Shown here: positions 30,401 to 41,500 of the stretch, one piece after another
How positions within the stretch are numbered: position 1 is the stretch's first letter
How the letters are laid out: the number at the start of each line of letters is the position of its first letter
DNA from: Yamagishiella unicocca
Lineage: Eukaryota; Chlorophyta; Chlorophyceae; Chlamydomonadales; Volvocaceae
Direction of reading: 5' to 3'
Assembly (NCBI GenBank): GCA_003116995.1
Contig: BDSL01000013.1
Location: 1,240,001 to 1,304,000 of the forward strand
Length of the DNA: 64,000 nt
The notes under the pieces: model-generated
The model's input: only the letters and a program-made list of their open reading frames with translations
Database searches by the model: none
Told to the model about the DNA's origin: nothing
Program-made: the position numbers and the translations under genes

Positions 30401-32073
30401 CCGGCCGCACCTTGTCAATCAGCTTCTGCAGCCTCTCCTTGTCTTTGGCCTCCTTGACCAGCCGCTTCTGCGGAGGAGAGCGCGGGAGTCGGTGGTTTGG
30501 GTCGGGGCCGGTTGGAGGGCGGTGGTTGGGGGCGAGGCTGGTGGTGGTGGTGGTGGAGCCGGGTGCCCTGCCTAGGGGCACCGTGACAACAACAGTACGC
30601 CGTGGCCTGTCCCTCGCACCTTGCACACAAGTAGCACAACAAGTACATGCCTGCGTTGCCACCCCTGGAGCAGTGCGACCCGCGGGCACCCCCCCCGCAA
30701 ACACATCACGTGACGCTGCCCGGATGTCTCCCGCTGAGGGAGTTCCCTCTCATACCCCCGCGCCACACCGGCTCTCAACCCCCCCGCTCCGCTCCGTTCC
30801 TGCCCTCCGACCCAAGGTCGTGTCATGATACCGGGTCTTCTCACGCCCCCCCACCCCGCCCCCCCACTCTTCTCACGCCCCCCCACCCCGCCCCCCCACT
30901 CTTCTCGCGGCCCCCCACCCCGCCCCGCCCCTTGCTACCCCCCTCCCCCCGCACCTTGCGCGCGTCCTCGCTCTCGAAGTCCTGGTACAGCTGCTCGTCC
31001 AGGCGGCCGTGCTCCTCCACACCGCGGATGCGGTTCAGCCGGGCCTTGGACACCTCCTCGCTGAGGGTGGGAGGGAGGGAGAGAAGGCCCGCTTACACGA
31101 CCATACCCGGGGGGAGGGGCATCCGGGGGAGGATAAGGGTGGGGGACAGAAGGGAGGGTAGGGGAGGGGCGGGCAGGCGGTGGCCGTAGGCAAGGATGCG
31201 GCCGTGGCACCGGCACCGGAAGAACGGCGGTTGCACTTCCGCTGGTGTATGTCCATTGCAGCCGTCCAATGACCTCACAGCTTCGCTGTTGACGGTGTAA
31301 GGTACACCACCTCATCCCTACCACCTCATCCCTACCACCTCCCCAGGTCAGCCCAGCCACAGGACCGCTCGGCGGCGCCCGCCGACCCGCAACCCATATC
31401 CCATCCATCCCCGCTCTCCGCCCTCCATAGCTGCAACGAGCTGACACCCGGCCGCCACCCACTCCTTGGCCCGCCCAAAGCCGCCAACCCGTTCCCCCTC
31501 CGTTTCTCTCTGTGCATTTGCAGAGCTCCCAACCTTCCCCCTTCCCCTCGCCCCGTCCTCCCTCAACCCTGGCCGGGTCTTCCTCGAACACCTCAACCCT
31601 GGCCCCCCCGGGCGCACATGGTGATTTCAATGACGGGCAGCTCGCTGATGGATTCGGCGGCATCAAGCGCGTTCTCGACAAGCTCGCGAATGGTGGTGTA
31701 CAGGCACTTGCCCGGCTGCGGATTGGAGGGGGGCAGGGGCGGTGACGGCGCAGTTTAGGAGCGCGCAAAGGCGGCATAGAAGTTTGGAGGTCACAGCGGC
31801 AGCTTGAACCGAGACCAGCGGGTAGAGTGCTGGTGGCCCGCAGCATTTGGCTCAGCGTGGCTGGTGCAATCCACTGTTGAAACGTAGGATGGGTCCTTCG
31901 CAGGTGCCCGCTGTCAAGTTCGCATAGGAACAAGGTGCGACGGGGCCCGAACCGTCCCGGCGGGTCGCTTGGAGCGCACGCACGTTGTCGAAGCCCGCGA
32001 TGTTCTTGTTCTCCGCAAAGAACTCTGCTGGAGATTTTTGGACCAGCGCGTCCGCTTTGGGTTTGGGCGCCAT
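24405..32073 (-). CDS. TOP6B: DNA topoisomerase VI subunit B (type IIB, GHKL ATPase)
   Basis: ATPase subunit of topoisomerase VI, which in plants and algae decatenates DNA and supports endoreduplication; the partner subunit A is not in this window. Seventeen phase-consistent minus-strand exons: 31984-32073, 31618-31715, 30955-31060, 30411-30467, 29935-30051, 29468-29691, 28955-29056, 28641-28751, 28200-28360, 27574-27644, 27237-27309, 27003-27146, 26524-26651, 26184-26297, 25612-25980, 24912-24959, 24405-24503, giving 703 residues. Motifs: SPAEFFAENKNIAGFDN at the N-terminus; N-box RELVENALDA (40-49); G1 DNGAGMP (157-163); G2 GKFGLGAK (187-194); then the helix-2-turn-helix and transducer regions, with HRFANRIPLLFEGG, INWSAYKINQ and RNLTKYIPDVANAIF. 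A Gly/Pro/Ala-rich insert sits near 590-615. The C-terminus ALEYQVQQGL...CVIKLLSG resembles plant TOP6B. Confidence 0.95.
30170..30265 (+). repeat. Triplicated CACGGGGTTCCTCTCAAATCCACTC unit
   Basis: Three head-to-tail copies of a roughly 30-bp unit in the TOP6B intron between exons 29935-30051 and 30411-30467. The unit resembles a piece of the intronic GACCCGTGG repeat family read on the other strand. Confidence 0.8.
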
Positions 32074-32554
32074 GGTAGGAGCCGCAACTCATGCGGGCTA
32101 AAATTGAAAACCCAATATCCTAATTGTTCATTGGAGTTTAACTTTTAAAGATATTCAGCCGTTGACGCTACAGAATTCAGCCGTTCCGCTATGGTTTTTC
32201 CGGGACTAGCAGGAGCAAGGGTCTATGCTAAGGTTAATGTAAGAGGAGATGCGTTGAGATCAGGCATGCAAATGGCATACTGAGGATTAAACATGAAGTA
32301 ACAGAAACGTTGAGCCGGGTCGTTGGGTAGACTCCCCTAGCCGTATCCCGCCAATGTATGTACGACCGACGTTCAATTGTCAAGGTGTGCCAAGCTCACT
32401 GTTCGGCATACACTGACGTTCTTGTATGTTGGCTATCACTAAAATGTGGAATAATTGGCTAGGATTAAGGGCACGGAGGATGTTGCTTTTTGCAAGCGCC
32501 GACCCGTAGAGCAGCCATTGCCTGTGCAGACAGCTAAGAAGGTGCCAATTTAAC
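32074..32554. promoter_or_regulatory. Divergent promoter region, TOP6B / nucleotidyltransferase-like gene
   Basis: 481 bp between start codons, visibly richer in A+T than the flanking genes. No specific element is assignable. Confidence 0.4.
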
Positions 32555-35500
32555 ATGAGTACTATGGAAAGCCTGCTCGGGCAGGCTTGGGACCTGTACA
32601 CTAAACAGCGCGAGGAAGCCTCGCCCTCGCTGAACGGAACTCTTGAGGATTTGTGGCACAAGATAGCCCAGGTATGTAGTTTGGGGCGCTATCTGTGCAG
32701 TTTAGGGCACTGGCCTGTTACTCTTTTTCAAGTATGTGCAACGGCAACAGATGGAGGCCCCGACGCCTGAGGACGAGGACGCACGACTGGAAATTTGTGC
32801 CGATCTGTCGGAGCGATTGCTGGTGCTTGGTTCAAGCATGGGTGGAGCGTTGTCCGCGGAGGCACATGGCTCGTTCGTCATGGGCTGCTACTCCAGCAGC
32901 TCCGCGCTCGAAGTGGCCGTGACGGGGAAGCTTCCAGGGACACCGCAGGGTGAAGGCCCCGCACTGGACGTGGTGAGCACAGCCGCACTGGGCCTGGCGA
33001 GCACAGCACTCTCGCCCTATACGGGGTACCTTTGACCCCCAACCCCCCCGCGCTGCGTCCGACCCACATCACCCCGGCTTCACATGGCACATCAGTCGGC
33101 ATCCGCCCGCAGGCCCGCCCGTGATCAATTCCCGTAACCACCATTCCGCACCAGTTCCAGCTGAGCAGCCGTAAGGTATGCTCGCGTGTTCCCGTCCCCG
33201 GTGACGCCGCGCGCCTCAGGAGCTGCGCGGCACTGCGGAGCGGCTGGCGCTGTTGGAGCGCGTGCACCTGCTGGTCGGCGACAGCGGCGTGGCGGCGCAG
33301 GGCACAGTCAGCATCAACCGCACGGCCAGGGTGCCCTCAGTGAGGTAAGGTGGGGGCGGAGGCTGCAGCCGCTGCCGTACGCAGCGGCTGCGCAGGGGGA
33401 CAGGCGGGCGCGCAGGTTTGGTCTTGAGTGAGGTGGGCGGCGGGAAGGGCGTCGCTGGACCGGCCGGGTCGTGCCGAGACAACGCGGCGGCGGCGGAGCC
33501 TGCGGTTGTTGTCGGCGCTACCCCGCGTCCGGCGTGGAAGCGGGAAGCTGAACAGTCACGCAGTGCGGTGCGGTGCGGTGCGAGGCGGGCGGGGCCTTAC
33601 ACGTGTCGATGGCAGCGATGCCGCTCCGCCACGGCGCCAGTCCCCACGACGACACCGCGCCCCAAGCCCTTGCCTCCAACCTCCACCGGGCCCTCCCCGC
33701 CCCAACCTCCACCGGGCCCCCTTTCAACCATCCTGTCCACGTCGCGTAAATGGTTTTTGTGCCACCCCCCGCCCCAACCTCCACCGGCCTCTAACCCCCC
33801 CCTCCCGCAGCTTCGAGCACGCCAGCAGCGGCATTCCGGTGCGCCTCTGCATCGCCTACCCCAACTTCGCCCTGCGCGCGCAAGTGGTCCGGGGGCTGGT
33901 GCTGCTGGAGCCGCGGCTGCGGAGCCTGGTGCAGCTGGTGAGGCGGCGGGGGGGAATGAGAGGAGACCCATGGGTCGGCACTGGCTAGGAGGCTGAGGGG
34001 AAGTCGTTTAGAGAAGTTGGTGAATCGGCACCGTGGTGGGCACCGACTCGGCGAAGGGCAGGGCAGGTGTACGGCAAGCAGCGCCGGCGCGGCGTCCTCA
34101 CCGGGCAATGTGTTTCGCCCCTTCGGCCGCAGGTGGAGCTGTGGGCAGACGCGCGGGGGCTTAACAACCCGGCGGCGGGCACCTTCAACTCCTGGGCGCT
34201 GGTCAACCTGGTAAGAGTGGGGGCGGGTGGGGGTGGGATAGAGGCCTTAGTGGTTCGGGGAATAGCCGGGAATAGCGACGGGGAGTAGCGGTAGGCAACA
34301 CGCCTACGTGTTCACCTGTTGATACCACAACTCGGGAATGTAAGGAAACAACAGACCCAAGGGTCGGAATCGCCACGTCGTCGCCGCAGGCTGCACCTGC
34401 CGCCACCCTCCTGGGTCCGGTGGCAGCCATGAGTCAACTGTGCGGCGCGGCACAGTGCTGCGGCCCGCCACCCACCAGGAACCCCACGGGCGCACCCCGC
34501 TCACTGCTGCCGCGGTTGCATCCGCAGGTCATTTTTTCGGCTCAGACCTTCCAGCCACAGCCGCTGCTGCCGCCGCTGTGGCGCGTGTGCGGCGCCTCCG
34601 ACGCGGCGGCGTGTGTGGGGTCGAGTGCGGCAGCCGGGGCGCCCGGCGCAGGCAGCGGCGCCACGGCGGGGGCCGCCAGCAGCGGCGGCGGCGGCATGGG
34701 CTGCAGCGGCAGCAGCAACGGCGGCGCCACTCCGGCGGGCGTGCGGCCCACTCAGCGGCTGCCGCTGCTGCATACCTCCTCAGAGGGTTTGGCGCCGCTG
34801 CTTCGGGATATCTTTTCGCGGTAGGAGGAGGGTCGGCGGCTCGGGGCAGGGAGGGGGTCGGCGGCTCGGGGCAGGGAGGGGTTCGGCGGCTCGGGGCAGG
34901 GAGGGGGTCGGCGGCTCGGGGGGGCAGGGGGGTCGCAGAGGCCGCATGGCAGTCGGGTCCAGCAGGGTTGTGCTCCAACACGGGTCGGTGCGGTGGGGAT
35001 TCGCATCCATCACCTCCTTCCTGACCAGCTGATCACAGCCATCGCCGCGACGTCTCATTGTGGGTCTCGTTGTGGACCGAGTACCGCATCGGCATCGCCA
35101 CCCGTTTGCTGCCGCTGACCGCTTCCACACACCGCCAATGCGTTGGCTGCGAGCGAGCTGGGGTTTCCAGCCACCGCCACCGCCGCCGCCGGCCCTGCCT
35201 TCTGTTTCCTCTTCAGGCTCTCGGTCCCGTCCAAAGCGGCGGCGGCTGACCCGCAGGCGGCCGCGCTGCAGGCCTCAGCGCTGCTGCCGCTCTTCCACTG
35301 GTTCCTCGTGCTGCTGGACCGCCTACTGGCGCAGTGGCAGCTCTCATGGAACAGGCAAGTGGGGGGGGGGGTAAAAAATAGTGGCGGGGGTTCGAGGGAA
35401 ACCCGTGGATGTCCGGAAAAAACCGTTTAAAGCAGAAGTTTAGTGGCGGGGGGGGGGAGCGGGAGCTAGCTGCATAGGGTCACGGCTTCGGAGCCCGCCC

Positions 35501-38500
35501 GTCCGCTCGTCACCCCGTACGGCAGTCGGGTCGCGGTGGTGGGCTTGGGTTTGGTGCCTCGGGGCGCTCATCGACTGAGCGTTGCGCCGGCGGCGCTGTG
35601 AAGGCGCTCTCTGACCCCACCCCGGCGGCCCTGTCCCTCACGTCCCCCCCCCCCGCTGGTATTCGCCGGTTCGCTATTTCACCCCGTTCCCTATGTCATG
35701 TAACCGGGTATCCTCGCTGGCCCCCCGCTGGCAACGTGGTGCTGCTCGCTGCCTCAGGCGCTGGCGTGTATCCACGTGGCACGGTCAGTTGGTGCAGCAG
35801 CCTTTCAACCGGGCCTTCCTGGTGCCCGTGGAGTGCCCCTTCGATCCGCCGGACAACGCAGCCAAGAGCCTGGGGTGTGAGGTAGGAGGGTACGCGAGGA
35901 GACCCGTGGGTCGGCACTGAAAAGTAAAACCGAGTAGGAAACCTCGTTTCGTACGCACGCTTGGAGATGCATGCTGAAGAAGTTGGGGCTGGAGGGTTCG
36001 AAGAAGACCCGTGGATGCCCACGGCTGGAGGGTGGGGTGGTGGAAGGGGGAGGGGAGGTGGTACGATGCGCAAGCGGGCCTGGTGCTGTGGTTTCGGAGC
36101 GGCCTCTCACGAATGATGCCCACATGGCCTCCTGCCCGGGAAAGGTTTCGTGACCTGCGTCCGTTTCGGCTCCGCGACCAACCGACAATGATCAACAGAC
36201 ATGCGGTGACGTGACATTCGGGCAACCTGGGCCGTGACCCCGTGTCTTTGCTTGTCGCTGCGCAGAACCAGCCCCGTCACCAGGAGGTGTTCCGGGCTGT
36301 GGTGGCGGAGGTGGCGGCCTCGCTGCGGCTGCTGCAGGCGACCAAGGCGCCCGAGGGTGAGGGCGCAGCGGGAGGACGGAGGGACAGGGGGCCGCTCCAC
36401 CGCCCGGGAGGCGCGGAAGGGGTAGCCACGGAAAGGGAGGCGGCTCACCAGCCGGTCGATAACAGGCACCGGGGGCTGCGGTGGCCAGTGGTGTGCCCGC
36501 GATGTAGCCTATGGAAGAAAAACGTGTTTTTTTAAAGAAATTAATTCCGTAGTGGTAATTCTTCCTCTGGAAGAAATAACTTTTCTTTAGGCCTTCGCGC
36601 ACCTCCGTCGGGCGCGGAGCTGGTTGAAGTGGCGACCCAGCCATTGTCAGGCGCCAGTAGCTTCGTCGTGGCTCGTATCCGCATCGTGCGCTGCTAGCTG
36701 TCTTTGAGTGGCTGTGAGCCGCCCCGTACATCCCACTGCGCCGCCCCGTACATCGCACTTCGCCGCCCCGTACAAACCACTGAGCTGCCCCGTACAACCC
36801 ACTGAGCCGCCCCGTACAACCCACTGAGCCGCCCCGTACAACCCACTGAGCCGCCGAGTCACGGCGTGCAGCCTCTTGCGGTCCCCTGCACCGGCAGGCT
36901 GCCTCACACGCCTCCCTTGTGTCCTCACAAACCCTCCTGGGCTGCAGACCTGGACCGCGCAGTCCTGGGGCTGTTTGGGTTGGAAGTGGAGCACCTGTAT
37001 CTCGAGGAGGAGGAGGCGTGTCAGGTGCTGACCCCGGAGCCGGTATGCGCGCTGGAGCCGGCGGGCGCCGAGCACCCCCTCGCAGACCACCACCACCACC
37101 AAGACCAGCAGTCACAGCACAGTGACGGGCTGCAGGCCTCCCCGCCGCAGCCTGCCCTGGCCAGCCACGCGGGCAGCCCCGCCGTGTCCGCGATCCAAGC
37201 CGTGGTGGTGGCCCGCAGCCCCATTGCGCAGGTTCGCCTGCTGCCAGGCTCCCGCAGCCACAGCCCCGCGCTGCCGGGGTCCAGAAGCCACAGCCCAGCG
37301 CTGTCGGTACAGGTGGGGGCGTCGCCTCAGCTGTCGTCTGGGCTGCAGCACAGCAGCAGCAGCGGTAAAGGCTCGGGCGGCCACGCGGCTGCACCGCACA
37401 GGCTGGCGTCGGCGGCAGTTTCGCCGGGGGGCGGCGCTGAGGATGGCGGGGCGGCGGCGGGGTTGGAGGACGGCGAGGCCGGGCCGGGAGCGGAGGCTGC
37501 TGCCGCGCAGGGGCTAGGGCAGGAGCCGTCCATGCTAGACCTCCCGGTGGTGGGGGGTGCGGAGGAGGCGGGCGGGGGCGGCAAGGGAGGGGCAGGCCAG
37601 AGGCAGGCGGAGTCGCCGCCGCTGCCGTTGTCGACCCCGGCGTACCACGCCGCCTCGCCGGCGGTGCTGCGCGCTAATGCGATGGTCCAGCGGCCGCTGT
37701 CGCCGCTGCTACGAGACGTCACCAACGCCCGACAGCACGGGTGCGTCACCTTGGCGGGGCGGGGGGTGCTTAAAGAACCGGTTAGAAAGAACCGCAGTGT
37801 GTGGGGGAGTTTAAAGAGAATCCGCGAATCCACGGCCGACAAAGCAAGGCGGTGAAGATGGCGGTCCAGAAGAGACGGGAGGCGAGTAGACGGAGTGTGG
37901 GGGGGGAGGAAAGAGTGCACGGAGGGGCAAGGGGGAGAGAGCGGCGGCGCCCGTACGTGTTGGGCAGGGTGGATCTCCTCAGCTTCATCACGTGATAGGG
38001 AGGAGCGGGGCCCGGAGTCGCACCTCTGCATGGCACCCCGTGCATGCTCGTGCGCGGCTCCCCGCCAAGATCGCACGGCGCTAAAACCCTAAAACCCTTC
38101 AACCCTAAAACCCTAAAAACACATACAACGCGCTTGAGGACGCGCACGTCTCTCCTCGCACGGGGTTGCTCTCTGTAGCAGCCCATGTTTCAACGGGGTC
38201 CTTGCGACCTGTGCGCTGCCCGCAGGCCCAACGTCGGCGCCGAGCCCAAGGGCGGCGCCGCCGTGCAGTCAGGCGCTGCCGCCACCCCGGGCGGCGACTC
38301 CCCGGGCGAGGCCTTCACTGCATTCGAGGGCATCTTCGGCACCATCCTGGAGGGCGCCCGGAGGCTGTTTGACAACGTGGCTCAGGTGCAGCAGCCGGGG
38401 GGCTAGGGGGGCGCCTAGGGGGCACCCACCGCCACTGCCATGCGGACCAGTAGCTAGGGGCACCCATCCCCACATGCCTCGTACGTTTCACCGCCCGCTT

Positions 38501-41500
38501 CGTCGCTCCTCTGAGCCTCTCCCCTCCTCCGTCCCCCCACCACCACCACCACGGCATGCACCTCGAAACGTCTGTCCTAAACGGTTTTTCTCACGTACAC
38601 GGGTCTTCCTTGCAACCCTCCAACGGTTTTTAGTTTTTATGCCACCCCTGCCCACGTTAACGTCCACGTCCCCACCCCGGGCTCACCCGCTGCACCGCAG
38701 GGCGTGGCCGAGCTGGGCGAGGACCTGAACGAGCTGGCCGCCACCACCGCCGCCACCATCCGCGCGGCCATCAACGACGACGAGGACCAGCCCTTCATGA
38801 GCTCCTCCGCCCTCCGCCGCCCGCGCCGCCACCGACTGCAGCTGCTGCATCGCGCCCAGCCCGGCGCCGCCGCCGGCAACAACCGCCACAACAACAACAG
38901 CAACACCCACTCGCCCACCTCGCAGCACCAGCGGACCCCCGGGACGCCCGGCAAGACGCCCGGAGGGACACCTGGCCGGCTGGGGAAGGGCGCCAGCCGA
39001 CAGGGTGCGGCTTCGGGGAGTCCCAAGTCTCGCGCGGCTGATGCCGAGCCGCTGTTCCGCTGGGACTCCCCGGCGAGCTCCTGCAAGCTGGGGAGCGTGG
39101 CGGAGGAGGCTCGGCCGCCGGTGTGCGAGACTCCGCTTGTGGCTTCCGGAGCAGCGGCGGTGCAGCACCAGCATCAGCAGGCCGCGGAGGGGGAGGCTGG
39201 TGCCAGCCAAGGGGGGGAACTCGGGGTGGCAGCAGCAGCGGCGGCGGCGACGGCGCAGCAGCAGCAGCCGACCGCGTTAGAGGTGCGGCTGCAGGCCGCA
39301 GCGGCGGCATCGCCGGTTGAGGGAGGCGAGGCCTGGACGGCGGCTGGTGGAGTGGCAGCTGGTGGAGTGGCAGCCTCCGGGCAAGAGGCGAGCTGTGGGG
39401 ACAGCAGTCGGGGGAGTGCGGACGCCCAGGGGAAGGGGTGCGAGGCGTCGGCGGGTGCAGGTGCGGCTGCTGGCACGGAGGCCCAGGCGGGTGCTGCTAG
39501 CAGCGCCGCGGCCGCGGAGGAGGGGCGGGCTGGCGGCGTGTGGCTCTCGGTGGGGGAGGCTGGCGGCACGGAAGCGCTGTGGCACCCGCTGATGGCGGCG
39601 GCGGCGCGCAGTAACGTCGTGGATCATTGTGGGACTGGGAGCCATGAACCCGATGGTGGGTGTGATGGTGGTGGTGGTGAGCTGCAGGTCGCGGTGCAGC
39701 AGGGGAAGGCTGTCACGGCGGCGCAGCAGCAGCAGGCGCCGGCGCCGGCCGCGGTCGATGCGCAGCAGCAGCAGGCGCCGGCGGATGCTCGTGTTCCCGT
39801 CATGGTCGCGGCACAGCAGCAGCTGGAGGAGGCGGTTCCGGCTCCTGCTCCTGAAACAGCTGATGCGGCACTACAGGTGCCTGCAACAACAGCAGCAGAC
39901 CCGGCGGGTGCGCAACAGCTGCCGGCGCCGGCCCTCGTCGCGGATTCACAGACGCAGCCGGAGCTGCCGGCCGCCGTCGCTGCCGCAGACGCTATCGTCC
40001 CCGGCCTGCTGCTCCGCGTGCCCTCCATCTCCACCGCCTCAACCTGCGACACGCCCACCCTGGAGCGCACGCCAGCCGCGGACGCGGCGGGCGCCCCCTC
40101 GCCCGCCACCGCAACCACCACCACGGCCGCTGCAAACAGCCGCTCCCTGGCTCCCACGCCTACCAACAAGCAGCTCGGGGGGCTATCGTTGTCGCGAGCT
40201 GCGTCCGAGCCGCTGACGGCACGGAACGCGCCCCCGCCTCCTCCTCCGCTGCCGCCGCCGCCACGTCCCCCTGTGGGCATGGGCGGCCTACGTGTGAAGA
40301 GCGCGGCGTTCCGTAAGGTGGGTTTCGAGGAAGACCCGTGGGTGCGAGAAAAAACCGTTTAGGACAGACGTTTTGAGATGCATGCTTGAGAACTGGGTGG
40401 GTGCGGGAGTGGGCGGGAGGGCTCAGGTCAGACACGTCCGCTCCCCTCCCTCCAGCGGGCTTGCTGCACTGCCGCGCCACCTCCTGAACCCTTACACCCT
40501 GTTGCATCACTCTTACACCCTGCTGCATCACCCTTACACCCTGCTGCATCCCAACACCGGTCTTCCCTATCAAGCCTAACACGTCCGTCCGTACATACAG
40601 CACAACCCTGCTCGTCCCCGCCACCTCCTCACTGCGCCCGGGTCCTCGCCCCCGCCTCTTTCCCCTCTTGCCCAGGGCCCCGCTCGCGAAGCCCTGGTCG
40701 CCGCCTCCGTCGCTTCCGGCCCCGCCGGCAGCCCCGCCTGCACCGGCGCCTCCGGCCCCGCCTCCGCCGCCACCAGCACCGCTGACCCCTCCGCCGCGCC
40801 GCCCCGCACCGTCATCGCCCTCTCCTCGGGGCGGCTGCAGGAGCTGGCGGAGTGCATCGACCGCGCCGGGCCCGGCACGACGATAGACCTGCAGGGCGTC
40901 ACCTTCTCGGGCCCGCTGGCGGCTTCGTCCATGAAGGTGCGGCGGAGGGGGCGACCGCGCGCCCAGGAGGACGCTGTTGTGCCTGCGCGCCGACGCGATC
41001 CGAAGGATCTTTCGTTAACACGATCCGAACTTCGTTAACACGATCCGAAGAACCTTTCGTGAACTGCGACGTGTACAAGGAAGTCCGTGTGTTGGGGGGT
41101 CGGCAAAGCGCCTAGCAGAGCAGGGGCGTAGCTTATATCGCAGCCCTGCGGCATGTCGCTTTACATCACCCGTTGTATAAACAGCGCGTGTGCGTGTGCG
41201 GGGCTGCCAACCGAGCTCCGGCTGTTATCCACGACCAGGCGAGATGGCGCGTGGCAAAGGATTGCCCCCTCCTCCGCTCAGTCCTTCCTGGCCCGCCCAC
41301 CTGACGACCCTCCTCGCGTCCCAACGTGGGACGCAGGTGACCGCCGCGGGCTTGTGGCTGGTCAACGGCGAGTTGGCTCTGGCTCCGGAGCAGCAGCTGA
41401 TGGTGGTGGCCAAGGCGGCTCGGATGGTGGACGTGGCGCTGCGGGATACCGCCGCGGCCCCGGCCCTGGCAACAGCAGCAGCTGGGGGCGCGGTCGTGGC

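Noticed and set aside
33161..33175. 15-nt microexon (LSSRK) in the nucleotidyltransferase-like gene
   Set aside because: Splice signals fit, but the following intron would be only 44 nt; left out until RNA supports it.
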